Positions 17,525 through 25,973 of a DNA stretch of 64,000 nucleotides are shown here, piece by piece. The DNA is from Leeia speluncae. Lineage in GTDB: Bacteria > Pseudomonadota > Gammaproteobacteria > Burkholderiales > Leeiaceae. The number at the start of each line of letters is the position of its first letter. The first letter of the stretch is position 1. The DNA lies in NCBI RefSeq assembly GCF_020564625.1, contig NZ_JAJBZT010000001.1, positions 1 to 64,000 on the forward strand. The letters run 5' to 3'. The notes under the pieces were generated by a model, which saw only the letters and a program-made list of their open reading frames with translations, searched no databases and was not told where the DNA came from. A program made the translations under genes and the position numbers.

Positions 17525-19141
17525 TTAGAGTTTGTACTGTGCAAGAATTTCCATCTGCTTGTTGGCAAGCAAGTCGAGTTCATTTGCATTGCTTGCTGTT
17601 TGTGTTGCAGAGGTGGTTGCTTCTTCCGTCATTTGAGCAATTCGTTCAATTTGAACGGCAATGTTGGTGCTTGCAGCACTTTGCTCACGGATGGCATCGG
17701 CAATATCTCCAACCATCGTGCTGGTTTCTACAGATGCATGTCCAATATCTTCGATGGCACGATCTGCACTATCTGCACGATTCACGCTATTACCTACTAA
17801 CTTCACAGCCGCTTCCATTTGTTGGGTAGCTTGCTGTGTTTTTATGCGCATAGATTCAATCGTACTTGCGATTTCTTGCGTGGATGTGGCCGTTCTTTCG
17901 GCCAACTTACGTACTTCATCCGCTACCACCGCAAATCCACGGCCTTGTTCGCCTGCTCGTGCTGCTTCAATGGCTGCGTTTAACGCTAGCAGGTTAGTTT
18001 GTTCGGCAACCTCTTTAATGACTGCAACAACCGATCCAATTTGCGCGCCTTGTGTTTCCAATTCTTTAATCGTGCCAGAGGTTTGGCTAACGGTTGAAGA
18101 AATTGTTCGGATATCAGTAATCGTATCAGAAATTGTTTTTGAGCCTTCTTTAGCTAGTTTGCCGGAGTTTTGCGCAAGAGAAAGTGCTTCTTCTGATCTT
18201 TCTGCGACATGATTAATGCTGACGGTTACTTCTTCAATGGTGGCAGCAACATTCGCTGCCGCATCGCTTTGTGTCATCGCTGTTTGTGATAACAAACTAG
18301 CTGTAGAAGTCATTTGTTTTGCATTCTCTGCGACTTGGCTGGCACCTGTTTGAATTGCTTTTAGGTTAGATTGCAAACGCTCGAGTAATGCATTAAATGC
18401 CTTGATTGTTTCGCTGACTTCATCTTTGCCAGAGGCTGGCGCCCGCTTGGTAAAGTCTAGGTTCTGGCTAACGGTATTTACGGTTTCACGGATATGGTTT
18501 AACCCTTTAGAAATTGTTCTAAACAATTGGAAACCAAAACCAAGGGTAATAATGGCGGCACCAATCACTACTGCCAAAGTTATGAACAGCCCCGTGTGGT
18601 AAGTAGTACCTGCTTTTTCTTTTTGATCTGCAGCTAGCTTTTTATTGTAATCAACGTGTTTACGAAGCGCTTCTGATAAATTATTGCCACTTTGTAATCC
18701 TTCTTTGGCAATAATTTGTTTTGCATCATCAAACATCCCTTCTTGGGATTTTTTGATAATTTTGGCGATGGTTACTTTGTAGGCTGATACCGCATTGCGA
18801 TCGGCGATTAATAGTTTTTTGTCTTCATCATTTGAGACAAGGTTTTTTTCGTAACCGGCTAGAATTTCATCTAACTGTTTAAAGTTATCTTCCAGTTCTT
18901 TTTCGAGTTTGGTTTGAACTGCGGTGTCCATCTCCATGACGTGACGCAGCACAATCGTTCTGGCATTGAAGAAGTTAGCATTCGCTTTGTCTAATGCCTC
19001 ATAACTTGGCAAGGTGTTGTCTAAGATGTAAGCAACATTGGCATTCGTCGTTTGAAGGCCAATCACTCCTGAACCACCGACAAAAATAAGCGAAATTAAT
19101 GCGATCGCTAGAGTAATGATGATGCGCTTGGCAATGCTCAT
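17525..19141 (-). CDS. Methyl-accepting chemotaxis protein 2 of a tandem pair
   Basis: A 538-residue chemoreceptor with the same layout as its downstream neighbour: TM1 (about 8-30), a four-helix-bundle sensor including [13 protein letters not shown] and [14 protein letters not shown]2 near residues 188-210, HAMP, and the signalling domain. The tip [20 protein letters not shown] is intact. The equal length and shared phrases around the tip and in the sensor show that the two are paralogues; the sensor halves have diverged, which suggests different ligands. It ends in AQYKL with no CheR-docking motif. A FliA-like promoter precedes it. No other chemotaxis or flagellar gene is in the window. Confidence 0.93.
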   Translation of the reverse strand: MSIAKRIIITLAIALISLIFVGGSGVIGLQTTNANVAYILDNTLPSYEALDKANANFFNARTIVLRHVMEMDTAVQTKLEKELEDNFKQLDEILAGYEKNLVSNDEDKKLLIADRNAVSAYKVTIAKIIKKSQEGMFDDAKQIIAKEGLQSGNNLSEALRKHVDYNKKLAADQKEKAGTTYHTGLFITLAVVIGAAIITLGFGFQLFRTISKGLNHIRETVNTVSQNLDFTKRAPASGKDEVSETIKAFNALLERLQSNLKAIQTGASQVAENAKQMTSTASLLSQTAMTQSDAAANVAATIEEVTVSINHVAERSEEALSLAQNSGKLAKEGSKTISDTITDIRTISSTVSQTSGTIKELETQGAQIGSVVAVIKEVAEQTNLLALNAAIEAARAGEQGRGFAVVADEVRKLAERTATSTQEIASTIESMRIKTQQATQQMEAAVKLVGNSVNRADSADRAIEDIGHASVETSTMVGDIADAIREQSAASTNIAVQIERIAQMTEEATTSATQTASNANELDLLANKQMEILAQYKL

Positions 19142-19489
19142 ACAACGGATCCCCTTAGTGGTTATGTGCCGACTTATACAGGCTACACCTGCTAAATCTT
19201 TATTTTCAATGGTCCGACTGGTGAAACTGGAAAAAAATATTGATACTTTTTTTCTTCAAGGGACTAGCTTTTAGGGCTGGGTGTTCGCTAGTTAGTAACT
19301 CGAAAATAGGAGCAGGACCCCACACAACTTAATTTATATAAGCACACATGTGTGGGTATTCGCAAGGCAATAACGATAGGGGGTTTACAAGGAGGCTATT
19401 GTAAATTTTCGTCAGGAATCTTTAAAAAATGGACAGAAATGACGAAAGAATGCAAGTTTTGTCAGAAAAATTCTATTCTTTTCATTTGC
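19142..19489. other. Intergenic region metR / MCP 2
   Basis: A 348-base gap. The MCP-proximal part holds a possible sigma-28 promoter (19176-19202). A 12-bp palindrome CACACATGTGTG lies at 19343-19354 and could be an operator. I see no ORF or RNA gene in the rest. No clear terminator for metR was found. Confidence 0.4.
19176..19202 (-). promoter_or_regulatory. Possible sigma-28 (FliA) promoter of MCP 2
   Basis: On the minus strand TAAAGATT, an 11-base spacer and GCCTGTAT. The -35 matches TAAAGTTT at 7 of 8 positions with the exact FliA spacing; the -10 matches GCCGATAA at 5 of 8. It lies 35 bases before the start of a chemoreceptor gene, a typical FliA target. Confidence 0.45.
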
Positions 19490-20410
19490 TTAAGTGGATT
19501 CGATGGCGCGAATACCTTTTAACGATTGAAAGCCTACTTCACGAATAATATTCATAAAATCTTGTACATACGCTTGTTCGCCAAAGCTTTGCCAAGTTGC
19601 AGCGTAGAGGTTTCGCCACAACCCTTGTTCACCAATACGTTTGGCTAATACGTAGCCTCTGTCAACATAAGGTTGCACACTCCAGTTTGGTAGCGCAGCT
19701 AAACCACGCCGACTAGCGACTAGCTGTAAGATCGCAACGGTAGATTCGGTCGTTCTTCGGTTGGCAGATAACCCGGCTGGTTTTAACACCTGTTGGATGA
19801 GGTCAATTAACGCTTCTGGAACGGCGTAGGTAATCAATGTATCGTTCGCAAAATCATCTGCATTTAGTTGCGTGGTGCCAGCTAGCGCATGACGTCTACC
19901 GACTAAGCCCACAATTTCAAAACTAAACAGCGGGTAATAGACGATGCCTGTTTTGGCTGGGGTTTCTGTGACGATGGCGACATCTGCTTTTTCATCACTA
20001 AGTAAGTTAACGGGGTCTGTATGAAAACCAGACAAAATATCTAGCTCTACTTCTGGCCAATGATCACGTAGTTTATCCATCGCAGGCATTAGCCAATCGA
20101 AACAGGTATGGCATTCCACCGCAATACGTAAGTCACCAGCATTACCACTTTTTAGCCTGGCTAGGTCACGTTCGGCAATGGCGGTTTCTGATAGCAGCAC
20201 ATTCGCCAACTGTAATAGCCGTTTACCAGCAACCGTCAGCTTGAGTGGTTGGCTTTTTCTCTCGAATAACCGTAAGCCATAATATTCTTCTAACGCCAGA
20301 ATTTGGTGCGAAAGGGCTGATTGCGTTAAAAATAGACGCTTAGCCGCAGCAGATAGCGTGCCGGTTTCCGAGAGCGTTTGAATAAGGCGAAGATGTTTTA
20401 TCTCGAGCAT
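19490..20410 (-). CDS. metR: LysR-family regulator MetR
   Basis: A 306-residue LysR protein that closely follows MetR: an N-terminal winged helix (EIKHLRLIQTLSETGTLSAA, then TQSALSHQI and FERKSQPLKLT) and an effector domain with IAVECHTCFDWLMPAM. MetR activates methionine-synthesis genes and uses homocysteine as coeffector. The MetR-like phrase RKSQPL and the ECHTC segment separate it from generic LysR proteins. It has no met gene as neighbour here; metY is about 10 kb away. It is preceded on the same strand by an alpha/beta hydrolase gene 62 bases upstream. No TGAA-N5-TTCA site was seen just before the gene. Confidence 0.85.
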   Translation of the reverse strand: MLEIKHLRLIQTLSETGTLSAAAKRLFLTQSALSHQILALEEYYGLRLFERKSQPLKLTVAGKRLLQLANVLLSETAIAERDLARLKSGNAGDLRIAVECHTCFDWLMPAMDKLRDHWPEVELDILSGFHTDPVNLLSDEKADVAIVTETPAKTGIVYYPLFSFEIVGLVGRRHALAGTTQLNADDFANDTLITYAVPEALIDLIQQVLKPAGLSANRRTTESTVAILQLVASRRGLAALPNWSVQPYVDRGYVLAKRIGEQGLWRNLYAATWQSFGEQAYVQDFMNIIREVGFQSLKGIRAIEST

Positions 20411-20472
20411 GTCTACAATGAGTGATTAGAATTTGTACTGATTATATCAATATATATGCATAGTTCTAATCA

Positions 20473-21279
20473 TCAGACAGCGTATGTGGTTTTTACCCAG
20501 TTAGCGATGGTTGTGGCAACGAGTTCCCAATTATGTTCGAGCATCATGGCATGCCCCATTTCATTAAAGATAATCGGACTTACGCCAAACCGTTCTGCCG
20601 TTTCTTTTACTTCATTCTGCGTAAACAAGGCATCTTCACTGGTGCCCATTACTAAGGCGGGGATGTGCGCTAGGCTTGGTTTATTAATCCATCCTGATAA
20701 AGATAAATCCCATAATGCACGAGTAGATTCTGGTTGGAACATAGGGATATAGCTATGTAAGACCTCATCAGGCAGATGGTTAGTAAACAATCCTTTTCTT
20801 AAAACGGCTAGATTTTCTGCATCTAGTACGCCCCATTGAAGCTGCAATAGTTGCCACCACACATCTGGTTGTTGACCAATGACACGGACACTCGATGCGG
20901 CTAGCCCACTAGGTGGCACTGACGCCATTAAAATCGCACCCGGTAGAGTCAATTGTGACAGTACATCTTGCACGACTGCGCCGCCAAGCGAATGACCGGC
21001 AAGAATTGGCGCCGAGGGTAAGTGCTTAACTACTGTGAGTACTGCATCGCGGTAATCTTCAATCGATAAAAAGGGGAGTGGTAATGGTGATTTGCTTTGT
21101 CCATGCGCAGGCAAACTCACCGCGTAACTCTCGATACCCTGTTTAGCTAGCCATGGCATCAAATAAGTCTGCCAGCAACTAGCAGAACAATACGCACCAT
21201 GCACAAATAAAATGGGAGGGAGATGACTATCTGCAGATTGGGCAGGTTGATGAAGCACTTCCAGATCAGCAATATTCAC
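20473..21279 (-). CDS. Alpha/beta hydrolase
   Basis: A 268-residue alpha/beta-hydrolase-fold enzyme. The oxyanion region is LFVHGAY, the nucleophile elbow GHSLGG has S97, the likely acid is the Asp in MGTSEDALFT, and the His is in NEMGHAMML, so the triad is complete. There is no signal peptide, which suggests a cytoplasmic esterase or lipase-like hydrolase with unknown substrate. It sits between two LysR genes on the same strand; the upstream LysR may control it, though the 100-base gap leaves room for its own promoter. Confidence 0.85.
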   Translation of the reverse strand: MNIADLEVLHQPAQSADSHLPPILFVHGAYCSASCWQTYLMPWLAKQGIESYAVSLPAHGQSKSPLPLPFLSIEDYRDAVLTVVKHLPSAPILAGHSLGGAVVQDVLSQLTLPGAILMASVPPSGLAASSVRVIGQQPDVWWQLLQLQWGVLDAENLAVLRKGLFTNHLPDEVLHSYIPMFQPESTRALWDLSLSGWINKPSLAHIPALVMGTSEDALFTQNEVKETAERFGVSPIIFNEMGHAMMLEHNWELVATTIANWVKTTYAV

Positions 21280-21379
21280 GGTTTCCCTTTCTAAGGTAAT
21301 TTTCTTTATCTGAAGTAGACTGATAGCAATCTCGACATTACAGACGAAAGACGCTTACCTTAGCAAGGGTGAGAGTCAA

Positions 21380-22264
21380 TTATGGGTGAATACCCCATTC
21401 ATTTTTTACGATTTCTAACATTGAACGCATGATGAGTTCATCACGATGATCAACGTGGGTCACAAAAGATAAATGCGCTGTAATGGCGTGAGGGTGCCAA
21501 ATTTTTAGTAAGCCATCGGCTTCTGCTTTCACTGCAACTTCATGGCGAAGCAACGAAATACCTGCGCCAGCAGTGACTGTCGCGATAATACTAGACTCAT
21601 GATCGACCTCAATGTTCTTGTGTGGCGATAAATTGTGCTGGCGGAAAAATTCCTGTTGAATTTTTTCATAGCCAGTAAAAGGGCCACCAGCTACCCAAGG
21701 CACCTTATCAGATGAATCTAGATCTAAGCCGTCTAATTCCGCTTCCCAATTAGGTGGGGCAATCACAGAGAAATCTAGTTCACTTAATCTCAACGCAAAA
21801 ACGTTGCTATAGGGGTTGTTGCCCAGATAAAAGCCGCAATCTAATTCCTTTTTACGTACATTATTGAGTACATGTCCGGAAGCTTGATGACAGGTTTGTA
21901 GTTCAAGTAACGGGAAACGTTCTTTTACACCTTTGAACAATCCACCAATCCGCATAAGAACCGGATCTAAAATTGTACCGATGGTTAGCTTGCCCAAGAC
22001 TTCCATCTTTAATTGCAAAGCTTTGCCTCGCATATCTCTTGCCATGCCGAGGACACGCTCAGCATCTTTGACTAACTCTTGACCAGCAGGGGTGAGTACA
22101 ACACCGTTAGGCGTACGTGAAAATAGCGGGACAGCTAGCTCTTCTTCAAGCGCCTTAATTTGAGCAGTTACTGCCGGTTGGGATAAATGTAGTGCCTCAG
22201 AAGCTTTTGTTAGGTGGCCATGGTGAGCAACCGCAACAAAAGTACGTAACTGATAGAGTTCCAC
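21380..22264 (-). CDS. LysR-family transcriptional regulator
   Basis: A 294-residue LysR regulator: an N-terminal helix-turn-helix (MELYQLRTFVAVAHHGHLTK, AVTAQIKALEEELAVPLFSR) and a C-terminal periplasmic-binding-like effector domain from about residue 90. The effector is not recognisable. It is divergent from the CBS-DUF294/exonuclease genes across 447 bases and upstream of the alpha/beta hydrolase on the same strand, so either could be a target. Confidence 0.9.
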   Translation of the reverse strand: MELYQLRTFVAVAHHGHLTKASEALHLSQPAVTAQIKALEEELAVPLFSRTPNGVVLTPAGQELVKDAERVLGMARDMRGKALQLKMEVLGKLTIGTILDPVLMRIGGLFKGVKERFPLLELQTCHQASGHVLNNVRKKELDCGFYLGNNPYSNVFALRLSELDFSVIAPPNWEAELDGLDLDSSDKVPWVAGGPFTGYEKIQQEFFRQHNLSPHKNIEVDHESSIIATVTAGAGISLLRHEVAVKAEADGLLKIWHPHAITAHLSFVTHVDHRDELIMRSMLEIVKNEWGIHP

Positions 22265-22711
22265 TTCTACAACTCCTTAATCCAGAGAAGATCCTAGCGA
22301 ATGTCTGGTAGAAAGTAATCATCATTGGGTAAATGATTAATGGGGTAAGCCGGTTGATGGATATACCAACCTAAACCAGATCAAGCCCGTTTTATACATC
22401 ACAACTTTTCTAATGATTATTGTCATGAATAAACGAGAGATTGCCAGAGTACGTTTGCTGTTTAAGCAATCGACGAATGATGAGCGGCAACCACATTCTG
22501 TAGGTAATTTATAGTTATAGCTTATTAGAATAGCAAGTTTGTAGTCTGAAAGACATCAATTCGCTTGATTATTTAAATCATTTAACGTTATTTGCCCAAA
22601 AGATAGTCGGGTATTATTGATTTTAAATAATAATAGCAATATATATTAAAGAATATAAACAGCACCTATAGCTGTGTTTGCCACCAGTATGCAAACAATT
22701 GGAGACACGTA
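22265..22711. other. Divergent intergenic region LysR / DUF294
   Basis: A 447-base AT-rich gap that must hold the promoters of the LysR gene (minus) and the CBS-DUF294 gene (plus). The part at 22600-22660 is very AT-rich (TTTAAATAATAATAG). I see no ORF, tRNA or strong promoter match; a LysR box could lie here but none is clear. Confidence 0.4.
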
Positions 22712-24454
22712 ATGACAGCCCCCAGCTTGCTAGCAGAGCTTGCGAGAGACCTGCAGCAACACGCCCCATTTGATGCCATGCCTGATGAAGATATTCATTG
22801 GCTGATTCAGCGCCTAGGTGTCCGCTATTTTCCTGTTGGCAGCATTATTTTATCTGCAGGCTCTGTTCCTGATGGTCTTTTTATTGTCAGAAGAGGAACG
22901 GTAAAGTCTGAAGATACAGCGCGTAATGCCGCATTGCATGCATTAGTACATGGTGAATTATTTCCGCTCGGGGCATTGTTAGGACAAAGGCCAACGTTAA
23001 GCACATTCCGAGCCGAAACCGATTGCTTTTGTTATTACCTTGCCGCGCCTGATTTTCATGAGCTACGTGCCAAGTCTCAGCGTTTTCAGGATTTTTGTAC
23101 CAGAAGAATTGCCCATTTGCTCGATTTATCTCGGCAACGACTTCAAACGACCTACGCTAGTCACGTTGTCAGACAAACGCTAGATATCCCACTAAAAGAA
23201 GTGGCTCACCCGCCAATTACCTGCCTCCCACATGCTTCATTAAGAGAAGTCTTAATTACCTTAAGGCAAAAGCGGATTGGCTCAATGGTTGTGGTGGATG
23301 CGGCTGGTGCTGCAAAGGGAATCTTTACCTTAAATGATTTATTGCGCATCACGATTGATGGTGTAGATCTGGATACAGCCATTTCCAATCACATGTCGAC
23401 TAAACTAGTGCATCTACCTTCTTGGCACCGAGCATTTGATGCTGCAGTGACAATGGCAAAACATGGGATTCACCATTTATTAGTGATTGATGATGCTCAG
23501 TTGACTGGCGTTGTATCTGAAAAAGATCTTTTTGGTTTACAACGTGTCAGTCTAAATCAGCTAGCTGAAACGATTGCACATGCAGATGCAGTGGATGATT
23601 TCGAGCAAATTCAGCAAGATTTAAATACCTTACAACAAAATATGTTGGCGCAAGGGGTAACTGCAGGGCAGTTAGCTAGGGGGATGGTGGCACTAACGGA
23701 TCCATTGGTTCGCAGAATACTACACATCACCAAGCCAGAAGACATCCATGACGATATTGGGTTTGTATGGTTGTTAGGTGATGAGCATGGACGTCAAGAA
23801 GTATCCGTTGGGACGGCACCCGCGTTATTTCTAGTATTGAACGATACTCGCCAAGAAAAATTGTTGATGGCCTGGGTTGACCATCTATCAGAATATTTAG
23901 CGGCTGTCGGCTGGTCAAATTCGCAGATACAGCTAATGAAATTAGACGCAGTACTACAAACGATACCGACAGATGCCCGCTGGATTATGGGTAATGTTGA
24001 TATAGCAAGACAGATTCAAGCACAGTCCTCGGTATTGCTACTTGAGCAAGCACCACAGATTCTCTCTACGCTATCAACGCAAAGTAATGAACTGAATATT
24101 GCAGAATCAGCGATTCATCCAAAGTTAATCCAACAAGGATTGGAAGTCTTCATTTATATCAGCCGGATACTTGCTGCACTAGAAAACGTCAGTGCGACAA
24201 ATACCGTAGAGCGCTTGAGTGCGGTGGGTGAGCTGCTACGTTGGCCAACAGAAACTGTATCTGCTTGGTGCGAGGCTTTCCAATTTCTTTGGCTGCTACC
24301 TTTGTCTAATCCTCGTTCAGAAGAGGGGCGTGACGAGGTGATTGGTTTAAATGATTTAGATGTACGGATTCTAAAAGAAGCACTTAGACAGGCCAGAAAA
24401 CTATTAGAGTTTGCGACGAAGCGAATGCAACTTGAAAGTGGCCTATGTCTTTAA
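22712..24454 (+). CDS. Cyclic-nucleotide-binding / CBS / DUF294 protein with altered active site
   Basis: A 580-residue multidomain protein. The order is a cNMP-binding-like domain (about 20-125), a CBS pair (about 160-280), a DUF294 nucleotidyltransferase-like domain (about 300-430) and a DUF294 C-terminal domain. Family members usually show GSEGRxEQTLxTDQDNAL in the third domain, the GlnD-type catalytic loop. Here the matching stretch is GDEHGRQEVSVGTAPAL (356-372), so the two expected aspartates are Ala 369 and Ala 371. The protein may therefore be a regulator rather than a transferase. It overlaps the downstream exonuclease gene by 10 bases and precedes DUF485-actP-acs, a neighbourhood seen in other proteobacteria, suggesting a role in acetate control. 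Confidence 0.88.
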   Translation: MTAPSLLAELARDLQQHAPFDAMPDEDIHWLIQRLGVRYFPVGSIILSAGSVPDGLFIVRRGTVKSEDTARNAALHALVHGELFPLGALLGQRPTLSTFRAETDCFCYYLAAPDFHELRAKSQRFQDFCTRRIAHLLDLSRQRLQTTYASHVVRQTLDIPLKEVAHPPITCLPHASLREVLITLRQKRIGSMVVVDAAGAAKGIFTLNDLLRITIDGVDLDTAISNHMSTKLVHLPSWHRAFDAAVTMAKHGIHHLLVIDDAQLTGVVSEKDLFGLQRVSLNQLAETIAHADAVDDFEQIQQDLNTLQQNMLAQGVTAGQLARGMVALTDPLVRRILHITKPEDIHDDIGFVWLLGDEHGRQEVSVGTAPALFLVLNDTRQEKLLMAWVDHLSEYLAAVGWSNSQIQLMKLDAVLQTIPTDARWIMGNVDIARQIQAQSSVLLLEQAPQILSTLSTQSNELNIAESAIHPKLIQQGLEVFIYISRILAALENVSATNTVERLSAVGELLRWPTETVSAWCEAFQFLWLLPLSNPRSEEGRDEVIGLNDLDVRILKEALRQARKLLEFATKRMQLESGLCL

Positions 24455-25164
24455 TCTCTCTCTTTAAAAGAAAAGACAAGCAGGCGTCATCATTAACTGA
24501 AGAGCAGGCTTCTCGTCTTTCTTCATTAATAGCGATGCATGCGATCAAAGACTTCCCGACAGATTGGCGCCAGCAGGCATGGGTATCTACAGATTTAGAA
24601 ACCTCTGGCTTAGATGTAAAGCATGATCGGGTGCTTTCGATTGGTTCGGTTGCCGGTGTGGGTGGGCGTGTCTCTCCAGATGCTAGTTTCGAGGCGATTC
24701 TGAGGCAAGAAGAAGCTAGTAGTCATAGCAATATTCTGATTCACGGCATCAGTGGAACGCAGCAAGAAAATGGCGAAGACCCAATTGAGGCACTGCTTAA
24801 TTTTTTAGCTTTCAGCCAATCAAAATTTCATCTAGGTTTTCATGCGGAATTTGATCGCTTGATGTTACAAAACGCCTGCAAGCGAATATTGGGTATCCAG
24901 TTAGATCAGGTCTGGCTAGATTTGGCATGGCTTGCCCCTGCCGTTTACCCTGAGCATGCTAAACACTGTAAATCGCTTGATGATTGGTTGACCGTATTTG
25001 GCATCGATGTGTTTGTTCGGCATCATGCTATCGCAGATGCATGGGCAACGAGTTTGCTTTGGCTGGCCTTGCAACCTAGATTGCCGGCAGATTGTTTGAC
25101 GGGAAATGATGTGCTGCAGTTAGCCAATAAACAAAGAGCACTCGCTCGTTACTATATGTCTTAA
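24445..25164 (+). CDS. DnaQ-like 3'-5' exonuclease
   Basis: A 239-residue DEDDh exonuclease of the PolIII-epsilon family. Motif I is STDLETSGLD, motif II is HLGFHAEFDRLML and motif III is HHAIADAWAT, so all metal ligands and the catalytic His are present. The N-terminus up to about residue 45 is a short basic lead (FKRKDKQ). It overlaps the 3' end of the CBS-DUF294 gene by 10 bases, so the two are translationally coupled. The pairing recurs near actP/acs in other proteobacteria, but its reason is not known. It is not the replicative epsilon subunit. Confidence 0.88.
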   Translation: MSLISLFKRKDKQASSLTEEQASRLSSLIAMHAIKDFPTDWRQQAWVSTDLETSGLDVKHDRVLSIGSVAGVGGRVSPDASFEAILRQEEASSHSNILIHGISGTQQENGEDPIEALLNFLAFSQSKFHLGFHAEFDRLMLQNACKRILGIQLDQVWLDLAWLAPAVYPEHAKHCKSLDDWLTVFGIDVFVRHHAIADAWATSLLWLALQPRLPADCLTGNDVLQLANKQRALARYYMS

Positions 25165-25652
25165 CTCGTTCTAATTGTACTTAGTTTGTTTGTAAGCGAA
25201 GTATAAATTTCGCTTGCTAAGCACCTCTTGCTTTGGTTGTTTTCTGTACGGGTAAAAAACTTTTTTCGATGGTGTTAGCTTGCTAATTATTTTTTAAAAT
25301 TAGAAAAATGGTTTGTAAGTCATTGAAAAACAATAAATAAATGCTGTTGCATTGCAATATCAGCCAAACAGATAATCAACATCATTTTTTGCAATTAGCA
25401 TTTTCTTTCCCTTTCCCCACACAATGAAAACACAAAAGCACCAATGTGTTTTTTTCTGAAAAGATTTTATTTAAACCAACATTAATTTGTTATCAAAGGA
25501 GGGCTGCAGCAAGTAGCAATAATAACTTTAATTACTTTTCATTCTGTGCTGGATTAGATAGTTAAACAAACTAAATACTCGCCAAAAATGGCATCTATCT
25601 AAAACAAATCGGACGATCAGACAGCTGCATTGATTAGGAGGAGACACCTAAC
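25165..25652. other. Intergenic region upstream of DUF485-actP
   Basis: A 488-base AT-rich gap. A weak hairpin AAGCGAA/TTCGCTT (25194-25215) follows the exonuclease gene but lacks a T-run. The rest probably holds the actP promoter and regulator sites. I looked for CRP (TGTGA-N6-TCACA) and sigma-54 (TGGCAC-N5-TTGC) sites and saw none. No ORF was recognised. Confidence 0.4.
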
Positions 25653-25973
25653 ATGACTACTGCATACAATTGGGCTGCGATCCAAGCAGATCCACGCTTT
25701 CAAGCTTTACACGCCAAAAAAAGTCGCTTCCTGTGGACTTTATTGATTATTTCTATTGTTTATTACGTTTTACTGCCAATTGGCGCTGCCTATTTCCAAG
25801 ATATTTTCAAAATCCAGGTATGGGGTCCATTAAATGTTGGGCTGACATTTGCCTTGAGTGAATTTATTGTGGCTTGGGGAATTGCAATTATCTATTCGCG
25901 TCGTGCGAATAACGAGTTTGATGTGTTAGCTCGTGAAATTGTAGAACAAGCTCACACCATGGGGAGTCGCTAA
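25653..25973 (+). CDS. yjcH: DUF485 membrane protein (YjcH)
   Basis: A 106-residue inner-membrane protein with two hydrophobic segments (about 27-47 and 62-84), matching DUF485. It is regularly encoded just before actP and is thought to be an accessory subunit or assembly factor of the acetate symporter. The RBS TAGGAGGAGA is strong. Its stop overlaps the actP start by one base (TAATG), which shows tight coupling. Confidence 0.92.
   Translation: MTTAYNWAAIQADPRFQALHAKKSRFLWTLLIISIVYYVLLPIGAAYFQDIFKIQVWGPLNVGLTFALSEFIVAWGIAIIYSRRANNEFDVLAREIVEQAHTMGSR

Noticed and set aside
17661-18212. Plus-strand ORF of 183 codons over MCP 2
   Set aside because: It is antisense to the conserved signalling domain of a chemoreceptor; a similar shorter frame exists over MCP 1, which shows that it follows the conserved tip sequence.
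25165-25652. Possible sigma-54 or CRP site upstream of actP
   Set aside because: I looked for TGGCAC-N5-TTGC and TGTGA-N6-TCACA and saw neither; no regulator is named.
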